From contig NHFS02000036.1 of NCBI GenBank assembly GCA_002171315.2, positions 1-37,519 on the forward strand: a stretch of 37,519 nucleotides of DNA. Reading direction: 5' to 3'. This stretch comes from Euryarchaeota archaeon TMED117 (GTDB lineage: Archaea > Thermoplasmatota > Poseidoniia > Poseidoniales > Poseidoniaceae). The notes under the pieces were generated by a model, which was given only the letters and a program-made list of their open reading frames with translations, ran no database searches and was not told the origin of the DNA. The position numbers were made by a program, and so were the translations under genes. This document shows positions 1-8,218 of the stretch, piece after piece (within the stretch, counting starts at the first letter, position 1; every line of letters starts with the position of its first letter).

Positions 1-1104
1 AACAGCACCAATTTCAATCCTTCCTTGTTGTAATCCATCCGAGCGAGGTGTGGTTTTCGCAGCATTTCTAGTCAATGAGACTAGAGCTTCGTAAGGATGT
101 ACATCATTCCTCTGGACAAGTAAGGATCCTATGAAGGGCAAATTGTTAATATGACAATTTGGATTAAAATCAGTAGCAATTGTGTAATCAATTCCATGCG
201 AAGACACTTCATTGAAATCAGGCCAATCATCTCCATTCGAATAAGGAGTACCTGGAAGGAATCCAGTCATCACTCCATTTTCCATCATGTCAAGCCTCGT
301 ATCCAAAGGCGTATGATGTGCGTGATCTGCTGTTACAACTTTTAATTCTGAGGCTAGACTTCCTCCGCCACCATCCGTAAATTCATCAATATGCATCCTC
401 AGAGCCAATCCACCCTTTCGAGATTCTCGAAGTATCTCTTCAGATTGCTCTAGAGTAAACCAGCCCGGTTCACAAAAAACATCCGCAGAATGAGCAAGTC
501 CTGATTCTAAAACCGATGGTAATTGCTCAGAAAGAATCTCTTGGGTGTAATCCGCATATGTTCTGTCTTTAGTTACAGCATGCGCTCCCATCCAAGTTGA
601 ATGAATAGATGGTAAGTTTGGTAAGTCATTGAGGGAATCTTGAACCTCTAACAGACGTAATTCCTCAGAAGTTGACAAGCCATATCCTGATTTGGCTTCC
701 AAGAATGTACATCCGTTGCGAAGAGATTCCTTTAATCGATCAATGCCAATCTGAGTCAATTCTTGTTTTGTTGCATTACGCGTGTGTCTTACTGTTTCCA
801 TTATACCACCACCAGAGGCGGCAATCTGGGAGTAGCTCATACCATCCATCCGTAATTTATGTTCATTGAATCGATCACCAGCCCAAAGTAAATGGTTGTG
901 GGAATCGATTAACCCTGGAATTACAGATTTACCTCCAACATCAATTAATTTTGAATCACTTGATTCAAACTCATCAACAGCCTCTTTTGAATCCTTGATA
1001 TCCATTATTACATTGTCTTTTACAATAATTGCTTTACCCACAGTTATTGTATCATTTTCATCAACAGAAGCCATGGAACCTATGTTGAAGAAAACGGTTC
1101 GCAT
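1..1104 (-). CDS. hutI: Imidazolonepropionase (partial, 3' end outside window)
   Basis: I translated the minus strand from ATG at 1104; the frame stays open to base 1 (368 codons), so the last ~40-50 residues lie outside the window. The enzyme hydrolyses 4-imidazolone-5-propanoate to N-formimidoyl-glutamate, the third step of histidine breakdown, in the cytoplasm. Seen: the amidohydrolase metal motif DSHNHLLWAGDR near residues 67-78, SGGGI at 97-101, FLEAKSGYGLS, MHIDEFTDGGG near 238, ADHAHH near 258 and ATDFNPNC near 310. These match HutI rather than other cyclic amidohydrolases. It is divergent from kae1 with 51 bases between starts. Other hut genes would have to lie beyond base 1. Confident family call. 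Confidence 0.93.
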   Translation of the reverse strand, partial: MRTVFFNIGSMASVDENDTITVGKAIIVKDNVIMDIKDSKEAVDEFESSDSKLIDVGGKSVIPGLIDSHNHLLWAGDRFNEHKLRMDGMSYSQIAASGGGIMETVRHTRNATKQELTQIGIDRLKESLRNGCTFLEAKSGYGLSTSEELRLLEVQDSLNDLPNLPSIHSTWMGAHAVTKDRTYADYTQEILSEQLPSVLESGLAHSADVFCEPGWFTLEQSEEILRESRKGGLALRMHIDEFTDGGGGSLASELKVVTADHAHHTPLDTRLDMMENGVMTGFLPGTPYSNGDDWPDFNEVSSHGIDYTIATDFNPNCHINNLPFIGSLLVQRNDVHPYEALVSLTRNAAKTTPRSDGLQQGRIEIGAV

Positions 1105-1155
1105 ATTATGGCTAAGAGGTGAGAGTTGAAGAACAATACCATTCTGGGTTAACAC

Positions 1156-2172
1156 ATGGGAAGCAATAGTTGGACGCTGGGCATTGAATCAACAGCTCAT
1201 ACCTTTTCATTTGGTTTAGTTGATTCTAATGGCATACCATATCCTTCAATCAGTGATACTGTGCGTCCTTTAGAAGGTGGTATTCATCCCCGTGAAGCGG
1301 CTGATCATCATAGAGATTATTCATCAACGCTTTTTCAGAAAATTTTAGATTCTCAGAATCTTCAACCATCCGATATTGGTGCTGTTGCATACTCACAGGG
1401 GCCTGGTTTGGGCCCATGTTTAAGAATCGGTGCTTCGGTCGCAAGGACAATTTCAAGCGCTCTTGAAGTTCCGCTTATCGGCGTCAATCATTGTGTCGCC
1501 CATATAGAAATTGGAAGGCAGCAGTGTGATTGTGATGATCCAGTGTTGCTCTATGTCAGTGGAGGTAATACTCAAGTCATTGCGAAATTACAGGGAAAAT
1601 ACAGAGTTCTGGGTGAAACTTTAGACATCGGCATTGGTAATATGTTGGATAAATTTGCACGCCAACAAGGAATTCCATTCCCTGGTGGACCGGTTATTGA
1701 AAAGCTCGCATTAGAATTCATAGAAGAGCACCCTAATGCGTCATTAGAAGGTTTAGAATTGCCATATCCTGTACGTGGCATGGACCTTGCTTTTTCCGGT
1801 ATATTAACTGCGGCTCAACGATTAATTGAGAAAGGCCATTCCTTGGGATCTGTATGTTGGTCTCTACAAGAACATGCTTTTTCTGCTTGTGTAGAAGTGG
1901 CTGAACGTGCATTGGCTCACAGTGGAAAATCTGAATTATTGCTTGGTGGAGGCGTTGCTTGTAACAATAGAATTAGAGAAATGTGCACATTGATGGCTAC
2001 AGATCGAGATTCAACATCCCATGCACCACCGCGAATGTATTGTATCGATAATGGTACAATGATTGCAAGGCTGGGATATATTGAACTTGAAAATGGACGT
2101 ACAACGTCATTGATTACCAGCGGGATCAACCAATATCTGAGAACTGACGATACATTAGTATCATGGTCATAG
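1156..2172 (+). CDS. kae1: tRNA N6-adenosine threonylcarbamoyltransferase Kae1
   Basis: Catalytic subunit of the KEOPS complex, which transfers threonylcarbamoyl from threonylcarbamoyl-AMP to A37 of ANN-decoding tRNAs. The 338-aa length is the usual size for stand-alone Kae1. Seen: N-terminal LGIESTAHTFSFG, the SQGPGLGPCLRIG stretch, metal-binding H112 and H116 in NHCVAH, the YVSGGNTQV phosphate loop, the LGGGVACN segment and the C-terminal DNGTMIA. There is no Bud32 kinase extension, unlike the Kae1-Bud32 fusions of several euryarchaea, so Bud32 must be encoded elsewhere. ATG at 1156 lies 51 bases from the divergent hutI start. Confidence 0.95.
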   Translation: MGSNSWTLGIESTAHTFSFGLVDSNGIPYPSISDTVRPLEGGIHPREAADHHRDYSSTLFQKILDSQNLQPSDIGAVAYSQGPGLGPCLRIGASVARTISSALEVPLIGVNHCVAHIEIGRQQCDCDDPVLLYVSGGNTQVIAKLQGKYRVLGETLDIGIGNMLDKFARQQGIPFPGGPVIEKLALEFIEEHPNASLEGLELPYPVRGMDLAFSGILTAAQRLIEKGHSLGSVCWSLQEHAFSACVEVAERALAHSGKSELLLGGGVACNNRIREMCTLMATDRDSTSHAPPRMYCIDNGTMIARLGYIELENGRTTSLITSGINQYLRTDDTLVSWS

Positions 2173-2400
2173 GCTTAATCATGCGATTTGTTTTTAATGA
2201 GTCGTCATGGAGTTGTAACTACCGGGGGATTTTGAATTCGAGATAGGCGCAGAAAAAAGGATGAGCCATTCAATCCCTTTGCGGCAAATGCAAATGCCGT
2301 CCGCCAAAAGAAAAGGAGCGAAAGAATCCCGCAACAAGGGAATTCACCTTCCACTCCCGTTCGCCCCGCCCCTCGTACTCAAAATCTGGAATCTGACTTA

Positions 2401-3078
2401 TTGAAGAAACAAAAAGAAGCTCGGGAAAAACTCACTGTTTCGGAAAAACAAATTTCTTCACAAATAACACCTACTGTTGGATCCAATCAAATCAACACTG
2501 CAGCCCCACAACAATCAACTTCAAAGAATCAATCACGTGCTGATCGTTTAGCAGAATTGCGCAAGCAGTCTCAAGAATCAATCAAAAAGACGGAATCGAT
2601 TTTAGAACCATCTGTTTCAGCCGACGTGGAGCCAGAAATTGACACTCTACCAACCGTGCCAAATGTTGTAGCAAAGGAAATCAAACCAGCAACCTCATCA
2701 CCTGTAGTAGATTCTGAAACCTCTGCTCAGAAGAATGTATTCAAAAAGATCACAACAAAGGTAACAAAACCAGAACGTTTCAATCGAAGAAGAAGAAAGC
2801 ATGATGATGGACATGGTGGTCGCCAACCAAAGGTTAAGAAATTAAACCGACAAAAGTACAATGAATACAAATACGCTGCAAAGGACATTCTTGATGATGA
2901 GAGTGTTGCAGAGGAACATCGTTCGAACCTACTTGGTCAAATCTGGGCGAAAGGAGAAAGAATCGGTGTTGAAGAAACATACCAATTCATCAATGACAAG
3001 GAAAAAGAACTCATTATCTCTAAGGAAATAGCGGAACGACTAACAACCCTCGTCCGAGCCTTAACAACAAGAAGATGA
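2401..3078 (+). CDS. Hypothetical charged protein; true start probably further upstream
   Basis: Not recognised. From TTG at 2401 it gives 225 aa: a low-complexity, Gln/Ser/Thr/Lys-rich first half, a basic patch (FNRRRRKHDDGHGG) and a better-folded, helical last ~95 residues (KLNRQKYNEYKYAAKDILDDE onward) rich in Glu/Lys. No signal peptide or membrane segment. The same frame is open without a stop back to 2236 and its translation looks protein-like (KDEPFNPFAANANAV), but contains no ATG or GTG. A GGGGGA run at 2224-2229 sits about 7 bases before an ATT codon at 2236, whereas nothing like a ribosome site precedes 2401. The real protein may therefore be about 280 aa. It ends 4 bases before the FKBP gene. 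The 228 bases from 2173 to 2400 hold nothing else I can support. Confidence 0.7.
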   Translation: MKKQKEAREKLTVSEKQISSQITPTVGSNQINTAAPQQSTSKNQSRADRLAELRKQSQESIKKTESILEPSVSADVEPEIDTLPTVPNVVAKEIKPATSSPVVDSETSAQKNVFKKITTKVTKPERFNRRRRKHDDGHGGRQPKVKKLNRQKYNEYKYAAKDILDDESVAEEHRSNLLGQIWAKGERIGVEETYQFINDKEKELIISKEIAERLTTLVRALTTRR

Positions 3079-3082
3079 TCTT

Positions 3083-3556
3083 ATGTCCGTCGTAGAACTT
3101 AATTCAGTCGCAACAGTCCATTACACAGGCACTTTACCAGAATCTGGAGAAGTTTTTGATTCGAGTGAAGGAAGAGACCCTCTAACATTCTTGGTGGGTC
3201 ATAAACAAATGATTCCAGGTTTCGAAGAAGAACTCATGGGTGCTGAAAAAGGCGAAAGGAGAACCTTTACGCTAACTCCTGAGCGAGCATATGGACCAAG
3301 GATGGAAGAAGCAATCCAAACTATTCCAAAAGATATGTTCGGTGACATTGTACCTGAAGTAGGAATGACGTTGATGTCGGATGTTGGACCATTCAACGTT
3401 GCTTCTGTGAATGGTGATACAATCACAGTTGATTTCAATCACAAACTTGCTGGTGAATCATTAACATTTAGTGTTGAAGTCGTTGATGTCCGACCTGCAG
3501 ATGAAGAAGAGATCTCTCATGGCCATTCTCATGGACCCGGCGGAGTCAATCATTGA
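3083..3556 (+). CDS. FKBP-type (SlyD-like) peptidyl-prolyl cis-trans isomerase
   Basis: Predicted cytoplasmic prolyl isomerase and chaperone, 157 aa. Seen: FKBP N-terminal strand with VATVHYTGTLPESGEVFDSS, the QMIPGFEEELMGAEKGE active-site segment, an inserted flap from about residue 70 to 125 (AYGPRMEEAIQTIPKDMF onward) as in SlyD-type long FKBPs, then the closing strand LTFSVEVVDVRPA. The tail GHSHGPGGVNH is His-rich, as in metal-binding SlyD tails. It follows the hypothetical gene by 4 bases and precedes methylmalonyl-CoA mutase by 44. Family is clear; the substrate is unknown. Confidence 0.92.
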   Translation: MSVVELNSVATVHYTGTLPESGEVFDSSEGRDPLTFLVGHKQMIPGFEEELMGAEKGERRTFTLTPERAYGPRMEEAIQTIPKDMFGDIVPEVGMTLMSDVGPFNVASVNGDTITVDFNHKLAGESLTFSVEVVDVRPADEEEISHGHSHGPGGVNH

Positions 3557-3600
3557 AATCAAAAGCGAGGATTCATGAATTGCCTCTTCATGGGTGATTT

Positions 3601-5172
3601 ATGGTGGACTTTCGTAAAGACAACTGGGAAACCTTGGGCGGAATTTCAATTCCATCCTATCATATTGGTAATGATGAAGAAATTCCAGGGCAGCCTCCAT
3701 ACACTCGAGGAATTCACGAACACATGTACAAGACGCGTTTATGGACAATGCGACAATATGCTGGATTCTCGTCAGCAAAAGAAACGAATGAACGATTTCG
3801 TTTGTTACTTGAACGAGGGCAGAAAGGCCTTTCTGTTGCATTCGATTTGCCCACGCAATTAGGACTCGATGCTGATGATCCTTTGTCTGAAGGAGAAGTA
3901 GGTAAGGTAGGCGTTTCTATTTCTACACTCGAAGATATGAGGGAATTACTCGATGGCATACCGCTTGACAAAGTTTCAACCTCAATGACAATTAATGCAC
4001 CTGCGATGGTTTTGCTTGCAATGTATGCAGTAGTTGCGGAAGAACAAGGCGTATCAATGAACAAAATATCGGGAACTATACAAAATGATATTCTCAAAGA
4101 ATACATCGCTAGAGGGACATACGTGTTTCCACCCACTCCTTCAATGAGATTGATTACTGATATATTCGAATATTGTTCAACGAGTATTCCAAAATGGAAT
4201 ACTATCTCTATTTCAGGATATCATATACGAGAAGCAGGTTCCACCGCTGTTCAGGAATTAGCATTCACTATATCCAATGCATTAGCATATGTGGAATCTG
4301 CAATTGATAAGGGATTGGATATAGACCAATTTGCACCAAGGCTATCATTTTTCTTTAATTGCCATAACGATTTTCTTGAAGAAGTATCCAAGTTCAGAGC
4401 GGCTAGAAGACTCTGGTATGATCTAATGACAACTCGGTATGAACCAAAGAATCCTCGATCAGCAATGCTTCGATTCCATACTCAAGTTGCAGGAGTCTCG
4501 TTAACTGCCCAACAGCCGCTAAACAACATTAGCCGAGTAACTATTCAAGCACTTGCTGCAGTATGCGGTGGTACTCAGAGTTTGCATACGAACAGCTATG
4601 ATGAAGCATTAGGGTTACCTACGGAAGAAAGTGCAACTGTTGCATTAAGGACTCAACAAATTATTGCTGAAGAATCAGGTGTCGCTGATGTTGTAGATCC
4701 ATTCGCAGGCTCCTATCATATTGAAAACTTGACTAATGAAATCTATACTCAAACCATGAATGAAGTAATGAAAATTGAATCGATTGGTGGAGCTTTATCT
4801 GCTATTGAACAAGGTTACCAACAGCAAGAAATACATTCTACTGCCTACAGATATTATAATGAAATTGAGAAGAATACTCGAAAAATTGTTGGCGTAAATC
4901 ATGGTGTTCTAGATGAAGAAATTAAAGTTCAACCTATGAAACTAAATCCAAAGGTTACCGAACAACAGCATCAACGATTACGAGAAACAAGAAATTCAAG
5001 AGATTCAAAAGCGGTCGAGCAAACTCTAGCCTTAATTTCAAATGCCTGTTCCAGTAACGAAAATTTGTTCCCGTTGGTAATTGAAGCCGTAAAATTAAAT
5101 GCAACTTTAGGTGAAATCATGAACTCTATGAAAGAAGTTTTCGGCACATACATGGCTCCTAGTGGCTTTTAG
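3601..5172 (+). CDS. mcmA1: Methylmalonyl-CoA mutase, large (catalytic) subunit
   Basis: Interconverts (R)-methylmalonyl-CoA and succinyl-CoA using adenosylcobalamin; in propionate, odd-chain fatty acid and branched amino acid breakdown. The 523-aa protein is the TIM-barrel substrate domain only. Seen: PYTRGIHEHMYKTRLWTMRQYAGFS near residues 32-57, GLSVAFDLPTQLGLDADDP near 75-95, MTINAPAMVLLAMY, the GTIQNDILKEYIARG segment, SISGYHIREAGSTAVQE, HTQVAGVSLTAQQPLNN and CGGTQSLHTNSYDEALGLP. No B12-binding domain (DxHxxG) is present in it or elsewhere in the window, so a separate small subunit is required. GGTGAT just before ATG 3601 serves as ribosome site. The epimerase gene follows directly. Confidence 0.95.
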   Translation: MVDFRKDNWETLGGISIPSYHIGNDEEIPGQPPYTRGIHEHMYKTRLWTMRQYAGFSSAKETNERFRLLLERGQKGLSVAFDLPTQLGLDADDPLSEGEVGKVGVSISTLEDMRELLDGIPLDKVSTSMTINAPAMVLLAMYAVVAEEQGVSMNKISGTIQNDILKEYIARGTYVFPPTPSMRLITDIFEYCSTSIPKWNTISISGYHIREAGSTAVQELAFTISNALAYVESAIDKGLDIDQFAPRLSFFFNCHNDFLEEVSKFRAARRLWYDLMTTRYEPKNPRSAMLRFHTQVAGVSLTAQQPLNNISRVTIQALAAVCGGTQSLHTNSYDEALGLPTEESATVALRTQQIIAEESGVADVVDPFAGSYHIENLTNEIYTQTMNEVMKIESIGGALSAIEQGYQQQEIHSTAYRYYNEIEKNTRKIVGVNHGVLDEEIKVQPMKLNPKVTEQQHQRLRETRNSRDSKAVEQTLALISNACSSNENLFPLVIEAVKLNATLGEIMNSMKEVFGTYMAPSGF

Positions 5173-5181
5173 GTGAGTAAT

Positions 5182-5601
5182 ATGAAACAGAGAATTGAAA
5201 TCGATCACATTGGAATAGCAACAAACTCCCTTGATGAAGGTAGTAAATTTTGGAAATTATTGGGACTCCAATCACAAGGTGATGACGAATTTGTAGAAGA
5301 TCAAGGAGTCACAACTCGATTCTTCCCCTTGTCTAAATCTATTACAAGCGCCCCTAATATCGAATTGTTAGAACCATCTGGACCTGATACTCCAATAGGT
5401 AAATTTCTAGAAAAGCGTGGTGTGGGAATACAACAACTTTGTTTATCCGTTGATAATTTAGTAGAACTCATTTCCCATCTTATGGAAAATGGAATTACGA
5501 TGATTGATGAAGTTCCACGAAAAGGCGCACACAATTCGATTATTGCTTTTGTACATCCCAAAAGTACTGGCGGCGTTCTAGTCGAGTTAAAACAACGATA
5601 G
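5182..5601 (+). CDS. mce: Methylmalonyl-CoA epimerase
   Basis: Converts (S)- to (R)-methylmalonyl-CoA, the form used by the adjacent mutase. It is a VOC/glyoxalase-fold protein of 139 aa: IDHIGIATNSLDEGSKFW gives the first metal His, VTTRFFPL and NIELLEP the central strands, GVGIQQLCLSV (His replaced by Gln-Gln here; in many epimerases this reads GIHHIAF) and the C-terminal GGVLVELKQ with the metal Glu. I chose ATG 5182 because AGGTGAG lies 5 bases upstream; an in-frame GTG at 5173, right after the mutase stop, is an alternative adding three residues. The neighbouring mutase makes the substrate assignment firm. Confidence 0.92.
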   Translation: MKQRIEIDHIGIATNSLDEGSKFWKLLGLQSQGDDEFVEDQGVTTRFFPLSKSITSAPNIELLEPSGPDTPIGKFLEKRGVGIQQLCLSVDNLVELISHLMENGITMIDEVPRKGAHNSIIAFVHPKSTGGVLVELKQR

Positions 5602-5609
5602 CAGATGAA

Positions 5610-5957
5610 ATGAGCATAATGCTCATAATCGTTCTCGATAACCAGACAGCGATGAGGAGTTGTATTGACCAATTAATTGCCTTGCCGCATATTGCAGGTC
5701 CAAGGATTCGAGAAGAAGCCGAATTCATTGCTAGTCGACTTGAAATTCTTCGAATTCATGGTGAAATTACAAATGATGCATTCCTTGATGCAGGAGCTAT
5801 TCAAGGTGCATTTACACTTATTGGAACACTTGTAGAGATGGGCGTGCCCCAGCAAGAAATCCAACAGGAATTACGTAATACGCTTGTACGGGCTAAGCGT
5901 CTCGAAGAGAAGCATCCTGGATTGGATATCGCTATTGAGAACGGTCGAGCCTCTTAA
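5610..5957 (+). CDS. Hypothetical protein, helical, 115 aa
   Basis: Not recognised. The gene sits in the same direction between mce (8-base gap) and the ABC ATPase gene (13-base gap), so it is probably co-transcribed. The protein has a short hydrophobic start (SIMLIIVLDN), a helical middle (IREEAEFIASRLEILRIHG), a Gly/Ala-rich helix (GAIQGAFTLIGTLVEMG) and an Arg/Lys/Glu-rich end. No cysteine pair, Walker motif or long membrane segment is visible. ATG 5610 gives the longest frame; ATG at 5619 or 5652 (MRSCIDQL) are possible. Coding is supported by packing and by the absence of a competing frame. Confidence 0.6.
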   Translation: MSIMLIIVLDNQTAMRSCIDQLIALPHIAGPRIREEAEFIASRLEILRIHGEITNDAFLDAGAIQGAFTLIGTLVEMGVPQQEIQQELRNTLVRAKRLEEKHPGLDIAIENGRAS

Positions 5958-5970
5958 TCGAGGATTCAAG

Positions 5971-6795
5971 ATGAATGAAAATCTCCTTCACCTCACTGAT
6001 GTGAGTAAATCCTTTGGTGAAGTGAATGCTATCGAACATGTTTCTCTGGATATCAAAGATAGGTCAGTGATTGGTTTAGTTGGAGGAAATGGTGCTGGAA
6101 AGACAACGTTACTACGTATGATGGCTGGGATTTACAAACCCACAACTGGCAGAGTCTATCTCAAAGATGGGCAAAATGTAGACCAAATGCGATCGTTGTT
6201 GGGAGTTGTGCCTGAATCAACTGGATTGTACTCTAAACTTACCGCTTGGGAAAATATTCGTTTTCATAGTCGTATTCATGGCATAGAGGATTCAGTAGCA
6301 TGGTCCCGAACAATCCGATTCGCAGAATTACTTGATATGCAGGATAGTCTTCATAGATATACAGAAGGATTTTCCCGCGGAATGAAACAAAAAACTGCAT
6401 TACTCAGGGCATTGGCTCATGGGCCAAGCATATTATTGCTAGACGAACCAACTGCTGGGCTAGATGTTACGTCGGCAAGAATTGTTAGAAAATTAGTGCA
6501 GCGGCTTAAGGAAGAAGGGGGTACTGTCATCTATTCTACCCATCACCTAGCAGAAGCTGAACAAGTCTGTGATCGGATCATTATCGTCCATAATGGTACC
6601 ATACGCGCAGATGGTAAGCCAGAGGAATTACTCCAACTAACGAATACGCATTCTCTTGAGGAAGCTTATGTTTCACTGACTTCTGAAGTAGCAAGGCCAC
6701 GTCAAGAAGATTCCATTAAGACTTCGAAATTTGCTTTACTGTGGCGCAGATTGTTCACCAGGCGACATACATATGAGGTGAACGAAGATGAGTAG
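5971..6795 (+). CDS. natA: ABC transporter ATP-binding protein (NatA-like)
   Basis: ATPase of an ABC-2 type exporter, cytoplasmic, paired with the next gene. In 274 aa it shows Walker A GGNGAGKTT near residues 38-46, the ABC signature FSRGMKQK, Walker B ILLLDEPTAGLD and the switch His in YSTHHLAEA. The C-terminal ~40 residues after ADGKPEELL are a short extension ending in charged residues. ATG 5971 was chosen because translation from it starts at the usual ABC strand LLHLTDVSKSFG; the frame is open upstream but that part overlaps the previous gene. The stop overlaps the permease start by 8 bases. Similarity to NatA (sodium export) is by general pattern; the substrate is uncertain. Confidence 0.92.
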   Translation: MNENLLHLTDVSKSFGEVNAIEHVSLDIKDRSVIGLVGGNGAGKTTLLRMMAGIYKPTTGRVYLKDGQNVDQMRSLLGVVPESTGLYSKLTAWENIRFHSRIHGIEDSVAWSRTIRFAELLDMQDSLHRYTEGFSRGMKQKTALLRALAHGPSILLLDEPTAGLDVTSARIVRKLVQRLKEEGGTVIYSTHHLAEAEQVCDRIIIVHNGTIRADGKPEELLQLTNTHSLEEAYVSLTSEVARPRQEDSIKTSKFALLWRRLFTRRHTYEVNEDE

Positions 6796-8008
6796 AATTC
6801 GATTTACTCAAATGCGAGTAGTTGCAAAGAAAGAAATCATCGAATTTATTCGAGATTGGCGGACTATTGTTGCATTGATTCTCGTCCCTCTGCTTCTTTT
6901 CCCTCTCTTGTTTATTGCATTCCCTCTAGTCATGCAAAGTGAAGCCCAGGAGTTACAAGAATTGGATGTTGATGTTCTTGTACAATCTGATTACATCGAT
7001 TCACAGATCCTATTCGGATTAAATGAAAGCAACATGTCAATAACGATTGAATCCTTGCCAAGTGGTCTCGAAAGTCTTTCACAACCGTTGAATGATTCCT
7101 CACTGTTGCGATCTTATCAGTACGATGCAATCTTAAGGCTTCAACAAACAAACGACACATGGATCTACTCGGTACTCTACCTATCAACTTCAGAACAATC
7201 TACAGAAGCTCGTAATCGAGTTCTCGAGGTGCTCAATAATTGGGAAACGAATGAAACCATTCAACGTATAGAGGCTGGTGGTCTTGATGCAGATTCAACG
7301 TTGAATCCATTACGATGGGATGGCACAATTGCCGATGCTGATGTAGCAACAAAAGGTGAGCAAGCAGGTTTACTATTGTCGCTCTTTATCCCGTTTGTAT
7401 TGGCACTGTGGACTGCATCTGCAGCTGTACAACCTGCAATTGATATGACTGTTGGAGAGAGGGAACGAGGTACACTAGAAGCATTGTTGAGTTTACCATT
7501 ATCTCGCTCAGAACTCCTGATGGGTAAATGGTTAGCAGTTGTCACAATCACAGGCGTAGGGGTGGCGTTACAGGTTGCAGGATTATTATTTGGAATAGCA
7601 TTTTTAGCAGAGGATTTAGTCAATGTTCCTTCGATAAGTATTGGCTCTGTCCTTCTGTTGACACTAGCAGTCGGGTTGTATGGAACTATGATTGTAGCTC
7701 TTTATTTATCTCTGGCTATGAGATCAAAATCTGTTAAGGAAGCAGGAACTGTTCTAACACCGATTACACTTGCAATGATCGTACCAATTTTGCTTACACA
7801 ATTCATCAATTTAGATGATGTCGAATCATTTTGGTTTGCAATACCCTTCGTGAATGTTCTCCTTGCACTTAGAGAATTACTACTCGACAGAATTATTTTA
7901 GAACACGTACTTATCTGGATTAGTGTATCTGTATTTGTTTCCGCCTTAACAATTCGATATGCCGCTAAGCAATTCTCACGGGAAGACATCGTTACTTCAA
8001 GATCGTAG
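6788..8008 (+). CDS. natB: ABC-2 type permease (NatB-like)
   Basis: Membrane subunit of the exporter, 406 aa. An amphipathic start (RVVAKKEIIEFIRDWRT) leads to a first membrane helix near residues 26-46, then a ~140-residue extracytoplasmic domain rich in Asn, Ser and Asp (residues ~50-190), then five or so helices between 193 and 395. The coupling segment GERERGTLEALLSLPLSRSELLMGKW is the hallmark of NatB/CcmB-like ABC-2 permeases. ATG 6788 lies inside the end of the ATPase gene (GATGAGTAG), so the two are translationally coupled. The exported substrate, possibly Na+ or a hydrophobic compound, cannot be read from sequence. Confidence 0.9.
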   Translation: MSRIRFTQMRVVAKKEIIEFIRDWRTIVALILVPLLLFPLLFIAFPLVMQSEAQELQELDVDVLVQSDYIDSQILFGLNESNMSITIESLPSGLESLSQPLNDSSLLRSYQYDAILRLQQTNDTWIYSVLYLSTSEQSTEARNRVLEVLNNWETNETIQRIEAGGLDADSTLNPLRWDGTIADADVATKGEQAGLLLSLFIPFVLALWTASAAVQPAIDMTVGERERGTLEALLSLPLSRSELLMGKWLAVVTITGVGVALQVAGLLFGIAFLAEDLVNVPSISIGSVLLLTLAVGLYGTMIVALYLSLAMRSKSVKEAGTVLTPITLAMIVPILLTQFINLDDVESFWFAIPFVNVLLALRELLLDRIILEHVLIWISVSVFVSALTIRYAAKQFSREDIVTSRS

Positions 8009-8015
8009 TATTCTT

Positions 8016-8024
8016 CATATATTC
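8016..8024 (+). promoter_or_regulatory. Candidate TATA box for the preQ0 operon
   Basis: CATATATTC lies ~20-27 bases before ATG 8043 in the only gap (34 bases) before the six-gene run. Archaeal TATA boxes centre about 26 bases before the transcript start, which would put the start at or very near ATG 8043 (leaderless or nearly so). Position and composition only; weak evidence. Confidence 0.35.
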
Positions 8025-8042
8025 GTATACGATGGACAGGCT

Positions 8043-8216
8043 ATGCCCAAGGTAAGTTTAGACATGCCAAATGAACTTCTAACCGACTTGAAATTTCATG
8101 TTGGCGATGAAAAAAAATTCATCAGCGTTGCTGACGCAATTCGTTCTGCATGCAGGAAATTACTCGATCAACTCGATACCATAGATAAGCGACAAGGACG
8201 TTTAGAAGGTGAATGA
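8043..8216 (+). CDS. Small ribbon-helix-helix (CopG-like) DNA-binding protein
   Basis: A 57-aa protein with the RHH pattern: strand PKVSLDMPNELLTDLKFHV, then helix 1 and helix 2 around ISVADAIRSACRKLLDQL, and a charged end. RHH proteins act as dimers that insert a paired strand into the DNA major groove. I chose ATG 8043 (MPKVSLDM); the frame continues upstream into natB but without RHH features. Its stop overlaps the folE ATG region (GAATGAATATG), so it is the first gene of the preQ0 operon and may control it; that role is inference. Confidence 0.8.
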   Translation: MPKVSLDMPNELLTDLKFHVGDEKKFISVADAIRSACRKLLDQLDTIDKRQGRLEGE

Positions 8217-8218
8217 AT

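Noticed and set aside
2261..2404. 47-aa frame beginning ATG 2261 upstream of the hypothetical gene
   Set aside because: It overlaps the upstream extension of the 2401 frame, which has a more protein-like translation; the 47-aa product is basic and low in structure.
3199..4136. Minus-strand frames within the FKBP and mutase genes
   Set aside because: They are fully covered by well-supported plus-strand genes and show no family motif.
5884..5970. 29-residue N-terminal extension of the ABC ATPase
   Set aside because: It overlaps the end of the previous gene and does not resemble ABC proteins; ATG 5971 starts at the conserved first strand.
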